Of a stretch of 64,000 bases of DNA, positions 1 through 7,159 are shown in pieces (the first letter of the stretch is position 1; every line of letters starts with the position of its first letter). The notes beneath the pieces were generated by a model. It made no database searches and was not told the origin of the DNA. It saw only the letters and a program-made list of their open reading frames with translations. Source of the stretch: Desulforhopalus sp. (lineage in GTDB: Bacteria > Desulfobacterota > Desulfobulbia > Desulfobulbales > Desulfocapsaceae); the NCBI GenBank assembly GCA_030247675.1, contig JAOTRX010000002.1, positions 1,240,001 through 1,304,000 of the forward strand, written 5' to 3'. The position numbers and the translations under genes are program-made.

Positions 1-139
1 GGGCACATAGCAGTGGGTCCGGGAAATGCCGGGCGTCACCGTAGTGCCACTATAAGCATCTCAGGGTGCTAAGCCAGGGTATTATGCTTTTTCTTGACCA
101 AGGGCGCCGCATCTGCTGTTCTGCGGCATGCTGCCGATA

Positions 140-182
140 CCCAGCAGCCCCGAGGGAATGCTTTCTCCCAGAGGCTGCTGGG
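140..182. other. Inverted repeat / hairpin
   Basis: A 10-bp perfect inverted repeat, CCCAGCAGCC at 140-149 and GGCTGCTGGG at 173-182, encloses a smaller GGGA/TCCC stem. It lies downstream of the citrate synthase gene beyond two repeat elements. It could mark the end of that transcript, but no T-run follows on either strand, so a terminator role is only a guess. No gene is seen in bases 1-205. Confidence 0.4.
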
Positions 183-205
183 CCGAGTAATGACAACTCA
201 GGACT

Positions 206-263
206 TATACCGCAAGGGCATAAGTTTCGTTTGAGCAAACAAGTTGCTTAACTCAGCTTTATA
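206..263 (+). repeat. Palindromic repeat element, copy 1
   Basis: This copy reads TATACCGCAAGGGCATAAG at its left end and CTCAGCTTTATA at its right end. It carries the family's internal near-palindrome around TTGAGCA...TTGCTTAA. It shares its terminal TATA (260-263) with copy 2, so the two form a head-to-tail tandem with a 54-bp period. Confidence 0.85.
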
Positions 264-315
264 CCGCAAGGGCATAAGTTTCCTACGAGCAGACAAGCTG
301 CTCAACTCAGCTTTA
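260..315 (+). repeat. Palindromic repeat element, copy 2 (contains citrate synthase stop)
   Basis: Second unit of the tandem pair. Its right end (GCTTTA, 310-315) holds, on the minus strand, the TAA stop codon of citrate synthase at 313-315. The element therefore abuts and terminates that reading frame. Confidence 0.85.
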
Positions 316-1611
316 GCCTCGGTCGTCGATCTTCAGGAAGGGGCGGTTTACAATACCGTTATAGATCTGGCGCGGACGGCCAATCCGGCTGCTTTCCTTG
401 CTGGAGTTCATCTCCTGCCACTGGGCGATCCAGCCCGGCAGGCGGCCGAGGGCAAACATGACGGTGAACATGTTGGTGGGGATGCCCATGGCCCGGTAAA
501 TGATGCCGGAGTAGAAGTCGACATTCGGATAGAGGTTGCGGGACACGAAGTAGTCGTCCTTGCTGACCCGGTACTCCAGTTCCCGCGCCACATCCAGCAG
601 GGGATCGGTGACATTGAGGGTGGAGAGGACGGCCTCGCAGACCTCCTTGATAAGGGTTGCCCGCGGGTCGTAGGTCTTGTAAACACGATGGCCGAAACCG
701 GTGAGCCGGTACGGATTGTTCGGGTCCTTGGCCATGGCGATATACTTATCGTAATTCATGCCGTCGCGGTAGATCTTTTCGAGCATCCTCATGACCGCGA
801 CGTTGGCGCCACCGTGCAGCGGGCCCCAGAGGGCGCTGATGCCCGCGGAAATCGAGGGATAGAGGCGGACCCCGGCGCTGCCGACCAGGCGCACCGTCGA
901 GGTCGAGCAGTTCTGTTCGTGGTCGGCGTGGAGGATGAGCAGCTTGTTCAGGGCGATGACGTTCACCGGTTCGATGTTGTAGGGCATATTCGGCCGGTCG
1001 AACATCATGTTCAAAAAGTTTGCGCAGTAGCTCAGGTCCGGCCGCGGGTAGACGAGGGGGTGGCCGATGTTCTTCTTGTAGGAGAAGGCGGCGATGGTGC
1101 GGATCTTTGACAGCAGGCGGGCGGTGGTGGTGGTGATGCCGCCGTAGGGGTCTTCTTCGCTGTCCATCTCCGGATAGAAGTCGTGCAGTGAGCCGACCAT
1201 CGTCGACAGAATCGACATCGGCGAGGAGTTGGGGGGAAAATGATCGAAAAAATGGATCATGTCCTCATGGATCAGGGCGTACCTGGTCATGTCGTACTTG
1301 AAGAGATCAAGTTCTTTCTTGGTCGGCAGCTCGCCGGTCAGCAGCAGGTAGGCAACCTCGATGAACACACAGTTCTCGGCCAGCTCGGCGATGTCGTAGC
1401 CGCGGTATCTGAGGATGCCCTTGTCACCGTCCAGATAGGTGATCTGCGATTCACAGGAACCGGTGTTCATGTAGCCGCTGTCGAGGGTGATGTAGCCGGT
1501 TGTTTTCAGTAATGACCGGATATCCAGGGCCTTTTCTCCGGTGGTGCTCTCAACAATCGGCAGTTCGTAGACCTTGCCGTCGATAGTCAATTGTGCGGTT
1601 TGTTTGGGCAT
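313..1611 (-). CDS. gltA: Citrate synthase
   Basis: Condenses acetyl-CoA and oxaloacetate to citrate in the cytoplasm, the entry step of the TCA cycle. The 432-residue length fits the bacterial hexameric type. The catalytic residues are visible: His266 in GPLHGG, His308 in GFGHR and Asp365 in NVDFYSG, with the His228 region (LHADHEQN) also conserved. The start at 1611 is chosen because GGAGG lies just upstream; an ATG eight codons earlier has no such site. The stop codon lies inside a repeat element, so the extreme C-terminus may have been reshaped by insertion. The gene stands alone, divergent from the crotonase gene. Confidence 0.95.
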   Translation of the reverse strand: MPKQTAQLTIDGKVYELPIVESTTGEKALDIRSLLKTTGYITLDSGYMNTGSCESQITYLDGDKGILRYRGYDIAELAENCVFIEVAYLLLTGELPTKKELDLFKYDMTRYALIHEDMIHFFDHFPPNSSPMSILSTMVGSLHDFYPEMDSEEDPYGGITTTTARLLSKIRTIAAFSYKKNIGHPLVYPRPDLSYCANFLNMMFDRPNMPYNIEPVNVIALNKLLILHADHEQNCSTSTVRLVGSAGVRLYPSISAGISALWGPLHGGANVAVMRMLEKIYRDGMNYDKYIAMAKDPNNPYRLTGFGHRVYKTYDPRATLIKEVCEAVLSTLNVTDPLLDVARELEYRVSKDDYFVSRNLYPNVDFYSGIIYRAMGIPTNMFTVMFALGRLPGWIAQWQEMNSSKESSRIGRPRQIYNGIVNRPFLKIDDRG

Positions 1612-2032
1612 TGATATTCCTCCTTTTTTCGGCAATTATTACCGGCAAACCGCCAATACGCAATCAGTAATTGCAATTCTTTAACCAGGTGTTGCTCGCA
1701 GCAGGCGGGTTGTGGCTCGCAGCTGCGGTGCATTACACTGGCATCAGTGCTTGCTTGCGCCGTCGTTGCCATCTTTGACGGACGACGAGAGATGAACGGC
1801 TGGCGGCTGCGGAGGAGGGGAAGATTTGCCGCAAGATCGGCGATTAGGAGTTCCATTGCCAGGTCAAACTGAGTAAGGTTTTACCAAGAGCCAGTTGCTT
1901 GTCAAGGTGGGGAGACGAGGCCTTTACCGTCTTTTTGAGTATGGCGTATGGCAGGGCTAGCAATACGCCGAGTGGTAAAGGGTGATTTGATAATGAAAGG
2001 CAATTAACCCATAATTCTGGAGGTGTTTCATT
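1612..2032. other. Intergenic region between divergent genes
   Basis: About 420 bases separate the divergent citrate synthase and crotonase genes. Both promoters must lie here, but I see no convincing -35/-10 pair. A TTGACA on the minus strand (1905-1900) lacks a good -10. A GGAGG ribosome site precedes the crotonase ATG. No gene or RNA is recognised. Confidence 0.5.
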
Positions 2033-2809
2033 ATGCATGACACAGTTCTTGTGGAAGTAACAGAAAGCCATGTGGGAATACTAACCCTCAATCGTCCGGA
2101 GCAGCTCAATACCTTTAACAGCCAGATGGCCGGCGAACTGCATGCGGCACTTCTGGCCATGGAGGCCAATGACAGCGTCCGTGTTATCCTCTTGAAAAGC
2201 TCCGGACGGGCCTTCTGCGCCGGGATCGATGTCAATGAACTTGCCGGCAAGTCGGCGATACAGTACCGGGAGTGGATTGAGTGGATGGAAAATCCCTTGG
2301 TGGTCATGTCCACCATGAAAAAACCGGTCATCGCTCAGTTGCAGGGGGTTGCCACCGCCAATGGCATGGGACTTGCGGCGGCAGCCGATTTGGTTATTGC
2401 CTCGGAGCGGGTAAAGATGGGGCTTACGGCAATCAATGTCGGTCTTAATTGTGTTGGCCCGATCATTCCCGTAGCGCGCTGTGTGGGGCGAAAAAAAGCC
2501 CTGGAGTTGCTCCTTTACGGAAATCTTCTGAAGGCCCAGGAAGCACTGGAGCTTGGGCTGATAAATAAGGTCGTTGCCCACGAAGAGCTTGACGAGGTCG
2601 CTTTCAATTGGGCGAAAGATTTGGCCCAGCGCAGTCCGCTTGCCGTACAAATCGCCAAAAGTGCCTTCTATCAGTCTGAGGATATGGACTATCAAAGGCA
2701 ATTCCAGTTTATGAACGAGGCCTTTGCACGACTCTGCACCACCGACGATGCAAAGGAGGGGGTAGCAGCCTTTTTGGAAAAACGAAATCCGCGGTGGACC
2801 TTACGCTAG
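2033..2809 (+). CDS. Enoyl-CoA hydratase/isomerase family protein (ECHDC3-like)
   Basis: A 258-residue crotonase-fold protein. The oxyanion-hole segment (GRAFCAGIDVNEL) and the NGMGLAAAADLVIAS stretch place it in the family. The C-terminal half (NVGLNCVGP, ALELLLYG, FLEKRNPRW) resembles ECHDC3-type proteins. Both positions that carry the catalytic glutamates in rat crotonase (Glu144, Glu164) appear to be alanine, so ordinary enoyl-CoA hydration is doubtful. It may bind an acyl-CoA for another purpose. CTGGAGGTG precedes the ATG. It is monocistronic, followed by a repeat element and the convergent ATPase gene. Confidence 0.85.
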   Translation: MHDTVLVEVTESHVGILTLNRPEQLNTFNSQMAGELHAALLAMEANDSVRVILLKSSGRAFCAGIDVNELAGKSAIQYREWIEWMENPLVVMSTMKKPVIAQLQGVATANGMGLAAAADLVIASERVKMGLTAINVGLNCVGPIIPVARCVGRKKALELLLYGNLLKAQEALELGLINKVVAHEELDEVAFNWAKDLAQRSPLAVQIAKSAFYQSEDMDYQRQFQFMNEAFARLCTTDDAKEGVAAFLEKRNPRWTLR

Positions 2810-2819
2810 AGCTGGTGCG

Positions 2820-2875
2820 TATCCCATAGGGGGCAGGTTTCGTTGGAGCAGGCTAGCTGCTCAACTCAGCTGTAT
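2820..2875 (+). repeat. Palindromic repeat element, copy 3
   Basis: A diverged copy in the same orientation as copies 1-2. It keeps GTTTCGTT, GGAGCAG...CTGCTCAACTCAGCTGTAT and loses part of the left end. It sits in the gap between the convergent crotonase and ATPase genes, 14 bases from the ATPase stop. Confidence 0.75.
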
Positions 2876-2889
2876 CCTGTAAACGCCAG

Positions 2890-5697
2890 CTATCTCCGGC
2901 GAGCCCGGCGGACAATCAATTTCATCAGCTCGCGCAGCCACAGCACCGAGCTGGCAACCGCCGCGCAGATAAGCCAGTCGCCAAGACTCAGGCTGGTGGT
3001 GGAAAAGGCCTGTTGCAGAAAGGGGGTATGGACAACCGCCACCTGCAGTGAGACCGACAGGAGGATCGTTGCCCATAACAGCTTATTGGCAAACAACCCG
3101 ACAAAGGCGCTCTGTTCGTCGGAACGGGCATTGAAAACGTTAAACAGCTGCTGAAAGACCAGGGTGGTAAAGGCCATGGTCTGGGCATAGCGCATCGTCC
3201 CCGAGCCTTCAATCAAGCCGCCGGGCAGGCTGGCATCGAGGACGAACAGGGTCCCCGCCGCCATCAGCATACCGACGAAGACGATGCCCACCCACATGCT
3301 ATGGGTAATTGCCCCCTCATCGTGCGGCCGCGGTGGTTTTCGCATACCTCTCGCCTCCGCCGGATCAAGGCCGAGTGCCAGTGCCGGCGCCCCATCGGTG
3401 ACGAAGTTGACCCAGAGAATCTGTGTCGCCAGGAGCGGCAGGACGATTGCCCCGCCTTCGCCCGGAGCCAGACCGAGGATGCCGGCCAGGAGCACCCCGA
3501 AAAACATGGTTATCACCTCGCCGATGTTCGACGACAGCAGATAGCGGAGGAATTTGCGGATGTTGGCAAAGATCGCCCGGCCTTCTTCGACGGCGGCGAC
3601 AATGGTGGCAAAGTTGTCGTCGGCCAGGATCATGGCGGCGGCTTCTTTCGACACATCGGTCCCGGTTATGCCCATGGCTATGCCGATATGGGCGGTCTTC
3701 AGGGCGGGGGCGTCGTTGACCCCGTCCCCCGTCATCGCCACCGTTGCGCCAAGGCGTTTCAGCGCCTGGACGATGCGCAGTTTATGCTCTGGATTGACAC
3801 GTGCGTAAACCGATACCTCCTGAAGCGTTCGCAGAAGGATCTCGTCGCTCATCTCGTCGAGTTCGGCACCGGTGACGGCCCGGCCATCGGCGGCGATACC
3901 CAGTTCCCCGGCAATGACCGCGGCGGTTTTCGGGTGGTCGCCGGTGATCATAAGCGAACGGATCCCGGCGGTTCTTGCCCTGGCAACGGCGTCCTTCGCT
4001 TCATCGCGCGGCGGGTCGATCATGCCGATCAGACCGAGGAAGATCAGATCGTTTTCGAGACCCTCGTCAACCTCCTTGCCGGTTAAGGCGGCACGGGGCA
4101 AGGAGCGCATGGCGACCCCGAGGGTGCGCAGGGCATCTCCGGCCAGGTCCTCATTGACGCGCAGGATCTCGGCGCGGCGCTCTGTCGTCAATGGCCTCGG
4201 CGTTTCACCGGCAAGTTCCCGGGAGCACCTGGCAAGCAGTATGTCCGGCGCCCCTTTGGTAAAGACCAGCACATCCTCGTCCTCCGCCGTGTCGATATGA
4301 ATGGTACTCATCAGTTTGCGATTGGAGGAAAACGGCACTTCGCCGATCCGCTGTACCCGGTGATCGAGGTCGGCCGTCAGAAGTCCGGCCTTGCGGGCCG
4401 CGACGCATAGTGCCCCTTCCGTAGGGTCGCCCTGCACCGTCCATTGGCCATCGTGTTCCTGCAGGGCCGCGTTATTGGCCCGGTCGGCCACCGCCAGGGC
4501 GCGCAGCAGCTCGAAACGGAGTCGTGCATCAAGTGGTTGGCCATCCTCACCGAGGACCTCGCCCTCGGGCCGGTAACCGGTGCCGCCGAAACTGATCCGT
4601 CCGCTAGCGGTGGCAATCATGCGCACGGTCATCTCGTTCTTGGTCAGGGTGCCGGTTTTGTCGGAGGCGATGATATCGGCCGAACCGAGGGTTTCCACCG
4701 CCGCGAGGTGCCGGATAATGGAATTGCGCTTGGCCAGGCGCTGGACACCTATGGACAGGACAGCGGTAACCACCGCCGGCAGACCTTCTGGAACCGCCGC
4801 GACGGCAAGGGCCACCCCTAAGATGAGGACGTCGAATATCGCCGAGAAACCATGGACTTCCTCAACCAAAAGGATGGTGGCGATCATTACCAGGGCAATG
4901 ACCATGACGATGATGCCGAGGATCCTGCCCAGGCGGTCGAGTTCTTTTTGCAGCGGTGTGGCCTCGGCCGGAGCGGCTTTGAGCATCGCGGCAATGCGTC
5001 CCATCTGGGTTTGCATCCCCGTGGCCACAACCACGGCCAGGCCGCGCCCGTAGGTCGCCGTCGTTCCGCTGAAGACCATATTGTGGCGATCACCAAGCCC
5101 TGCCTCGCCGGCAATCGGCAGGGTATCCTTCAACACCGGGAGGCTCTCGCCGGTCAGAGCCGCCTCGGCCGTTTGCAGGGCGATTGATTGGGTCAGCCGC
5201 GCGTCGGCGGCAATGGTGTCGCCTTCCTCAACGAGGAGAAGGTCGCCGGGGACAACCTCGCTCGCCGGGATGCTCAGACGGGCGCCACCCCGAATGACCT
5301 TGGCCTGGGCCGCCGCCATTTTTCGCAGAGCCGTCACCGCCTTCTCGGCACGTGATTGCTGAATGTAGCCCATGATGGCGTTGAGGAGGACGATGGCAAA
5401 GATCGCAATTGCCTCGTAGGGCAATGCCGAATCGCGCTCGTAGAACCACAGCCCGGCTGAGATGAGGGTCGCAACAAGGAGAAGGATAACAAGCTTGTCT
5501 TGAAACTGGGAGAGGAACTTCCGCCACTCCGCTATCGGTTTTTCGGCGATCAGTTCGTTTCTGCCGTACTGTTCGAGCCTTTTTCGTGCCACCACCTGGC
5601 TGAGGCCGCCTTGCGGATCTGTGCCGAGGCTGCCGAGAACCTTTTCTGCCGGCTGCTGATACGCTAACTCGAGGTCTTGTTGGCTCATCCTGGTCAT
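2890..5697 (-). CDS. Cation-transporting P-type ATPase, Ca2+-ATPase type (P2)
   Basis: An integral inner-membrane pump of 935 residues with the complete P2 ATPase layout. It has an N-terminal cation ATPase segment, the actuator TGES (182-185), the M4 motif PEGLP (303-307), the phosphorylated Asp346 in DKTGTLT, and the hinge TGDGVND. M5 carries SSNIGEV and M6 carries NFVTDGAPALALG, which match the Ca2+-coordinating helices of SERCA/PMR1 pumps. It probably exports Ca2+ or Mn2+. The first Met is used; an internal Met at codon 4 is equally possible. No accessory genes are adjacent. Confidence 0.93.
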   Translation of the reverse strand: MTRMSQQDLELAYQQPAEKVLGSLGTDPQGGLSQVVARKRLEQYGRNELIAEKPIAEWRKFLSQFQDKLVILLLVATLISAGLWFYERDSALPYEAIAIFAIVLLNAIMGYIQQSRAEKAVTALRKMAAAQAKVIRGGARLSIPASEVVPGDLLLVEEGDTIAADARLTQSIALQTAEAALTGESLPVLKDTLPIAGEAGLGDRHNMVFSGTTATYGRGLAVVVATGMQTQMGRIAAMLKAAPAEATPLQKELDRLGRILGIIVMVIALVMIATILLVEEVHGFSAIFDVLILGVALAVAAVPEGLPAVVTAVLSIGVQRLAKRNSIIRHLAAVETLGSADIIASDKTGTLTKNEMTVRMIATASGRISFGGTGYRPEGEVLGEDGQPLDARLRFELLRALAVADRANNAALQEHDGQWTVQGDPTEGALCVAARKAGLLTADLDHRVQRIGEVPFSSNRKLMSTIHIDTAEDEDVLVFTKGAPDILLARCSRELAGETPRPLTTERRAEILRVNEDLAGDALRTLGVAMRSLPRAALTGKEVDEGLENDLIFLGLIGMIDPPRDEAKDAVARARTAGIRSLMITGDHPKTAAVIAGELGIAADGRAVTGAELDEMSDEILLRTLQEVSVYARVNPEHKLRIVQALKRLGATVAMTGDGVNDAPALKTAHIGIAMGITGTDVSKEAAAMILADDNFATIVAAVEEGRAIFANIRKFLRYLLSSNIGEVITMFFGVLLAGILGLAPGEGGAIVLPLLATQILWVNFVTDGAPALALGLDPAEARGMRKPPRPHDEGAITHSMWVGIVFVGMLMAAGTLFVLDASLPGGLIEGSGTMRYAQTMAFTTLVFQQLFNVFNARSDEQSAFVGLFANKLLWATILLSVSLQVAVVHTPFLQQAFSTTSLSLGDWLICAAVASSVLWLRELMKLIVRRARRR

Positions 5698-5760
5698 TTC
5701 TCTCTATTCAAGAAGTGCTCGTGCGGGAGACTGGGCGGTATCCGGCTCTATCCCAATCCG

Positions 5761-6402
5761 CTAGCGGTGGAGCATCTTTCCTGGGTTGCAGCCTTTTTTG
5801 ATAATGCATGTTAAAAAAGGATAGGGTTCAATCTCCCCCCGTCGAGTTTGCCACGAGTAGGGGGTCGACGCGGACGAGATGCCGAAATGGAGATGGATCG
5901 GCGTGTCCTTGGCGTTTCCCGAGTTTCCGAGATAGCCGAGGACATCTCCCGCTTGTACGCGGCTGCCGATGTTCAGACCGTGGGCAACGCCTTGCAGGTG
6001 GCTGCCGTAATAGCGAAAGCCGTCATCCCCGAGGAGGCTGACCCATCTCCCCCCTTTCATTTCTGGGCCGCCGGCCTTTTTGTACCGCAAGGGCATACGT
6101 TTCGTTTGAGCAGACAAGCTGCTCAACTCAGCTTTATCCCATTCATCCTCCCTTTGCACGTCCTCGATGACCCCCGACACCGGGGCGACAAAGGTACTGT
6201 CTTTTTTGCCGAAGATGTCTATCCCCGGATAGGCATGACCGCCAGGAGAAAAAGCCGATCGGTCGATGGGTCTGACGGGAAAAACATAGATGATTTCAGC
6301 GGATTGGGCGAGCGATGCGGCAATACAGATGGCGGACATGATGGCAGCGAGCAGGAGGAGAAATATCCTCTCCACTCGATCCGGTTCTTTGGCGATGCCC
6401 AT
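5761..6402 (-). CDS. M23-family metallopeptidase with in-frame repeat element
   Basis: A secreted LytM/M23 endopeptidase-like protein of 213 residues, predicted to cleave peptidoglycan cross-links in the periplasm. A hydrophobic N-terminal segment (about residues 13-33) serves as signal or anchor. Zinc ligands are visible as His56...Asp62 (HAYPGID), His135 (GSHL) and His170/His172 (HLHF). Residues 90-108 are encoded by a repeat element that is inserted in frame, in the loop between two core strands; the catalytic motifs on both sides are intact. The start is four bases after the cupin stop, so the two genes are likely co-transcribed. Confidence 0.85.
   Translation of the reverse strand: MGIAKEPDRVERIFLLLLAAIMSAICIAASLAQSAEIIYVFPVRPIDRSAFSPGGHAYPGIDIFGKKDSTFVAPVSGVIEDVQREDEWDKAELSSLSAQTKRMPLRYKKAGGPEMKGGRWVSLLGDDGFRYYGSHLQGVAHGLNIGSRVQAGDVLGYLGNSGNAKDTPIHLHFGISSASTPYSWQTRRGEIEPYPFLTCIIKKGCNPGKMLHR
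6081..6137 (+). repeat. Palindromic repeat element, copy 4, inside a coding sequence
   Basis: A near-consensus copy lying entirely within the M23 peptidase gene. On the coding strand it reads K-A-E-L-S-S-L-S-A-Q-T-K-R-M-P-L-R-Y-K without a stop. The phase differs from copies 2 and 6, where the same TAA triplet ends the neighbouring frame. Confidence 0.92.
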
Positions 6403-6406
6403 CCTG

Positions 6407-6754
6407 CTATTCGATGTCCGGTTTGAATACATATTGCAAATAATCCTCGCGACACGGGCTGAAAACCTCCAGGGCAACGGCACTCTCCAATATCTCCGCC
6501 CGGTGTTTGGCATTGGCGGGGACATTCCAACTGTCGCCGGGATGGACGACCCTTGCTGCATCGTTTATAAAGAGCTTGATCCGGCCACTTACCAGGTAGC
6601 CGATTTGTTCATTGTCATGGGAATGCTCCGGCAAAAGCGCGTCCTTTGTCAACAAAAATTCCGTCATCAGGGTTCTGTTGCCATAGCACAGGGTCTTGAT
6701 CTTAATGCCGGGCAATACCTCGGTATATCCATTGTCTGATTTCTTTCCGAACAT
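6407..6754 (-). CDS. Cupin-domain protein
   Basis: A small (115 residue) single cupin barrel. The metal-binding pattern is clear: HSHDNEQ in the first motif (two His, a Glu) and GDSWNVPANAKHRAE in the second. Such proteins bind a metal or small ligand; the substrate is unknown. The start at 6754 has AAGGAG six bases upstream, better than the upstream Met. It is followed four bases later by the M23 peptidase gene, suggesting one transcript. Confidence 0.8.
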   Translation of the reverse strand: MFGKKSDNGYTEVLPGIKIKTLCYGNRTLMTEFLLTKDALLPEHSHDNEQIGYLVSGRIKLFINDAARVVHPGDSWNVPANAKHRAEILESAVALEVFSPCREDYLQYVFKPDIE

Positions 6755-6869
6755 ATAATCTCCTTGAATCATTCCATTAATAAACCATTTGCTTTGCTGG
6801 CTCTCCATCGGGATGAGTAATGATCTTGTCGCTTGCCGGGGATGGGCTCTTTCACCTTCATCCTGTGTT

Positions 6870-6927
6870 TATACCACAAGGGCATACGTTTCGTACGAGC
6901 AGACAAACTGCTCAACTCAGCTTTATA
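6870..6927 (+). repeat. Palindromic repeat element, copy 5
   Basis: A full-length 58-bp copy flanked by TATA on both ends, in the intergenic region upstream of the cupin gene. Internal sequence CGAGCAGACAAACTGCTCAACTC keeps the hairpin core. Confidence 0.9.
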
Positions 6928-7069
6928 TTGATTTCTTCTTTTCTGCAAGAAAGCGGGAGCGTTTGTCGTCTGTTCCATGAAAAATGCTGTCCCGGAATTC
7001 TTCGGCCTCACCGAGTATCCGGGTATCCTTTATGAAATTTTCCTAGAAGCAAGTTGCAAGGCAGGAGTG

Positions 7070-7075
7070 TATAAT
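7070..7075 (+). promoter_or_regulatory. Candidate -10 element (TATAAT)
   Basis: A perfect TATAAT lies 84 bases upstream of the HerA-like ATPase start. No good -35 hexamer is found 16-18 bases before it, so this is a weak promoter call. Confidence 0.35.
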
Positions 7076-7159
7076 TAAGGAGCCCCGGATCTTGCAGTGC
7101 TCTGGCTGGTCCGGAAATCTTCCGGCACCTCCCGCTATCATCAAAAAGGAGTCAACACC

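Larger units (their letters stand above)
6755..7159. other. Intergenic region with a repeat copy
   Basis: About 400 bases between the divergent cupin and HerA-like ATPase genes. It contains repeat copy 5 (6870-6927) and a perfect TATAAT (7070-7075). The 80-codon minus-strand frame crossing the repeat is not considered a gene. Confidence 0.5.

Noticed and set aside
6769-7011. An 80-codon minus-strand frame containing the repeat peptide
   Set aside because: It lies in an intergenic region and has no ribosome site; its protein-like look comes from the repeat copy being open in that phase.
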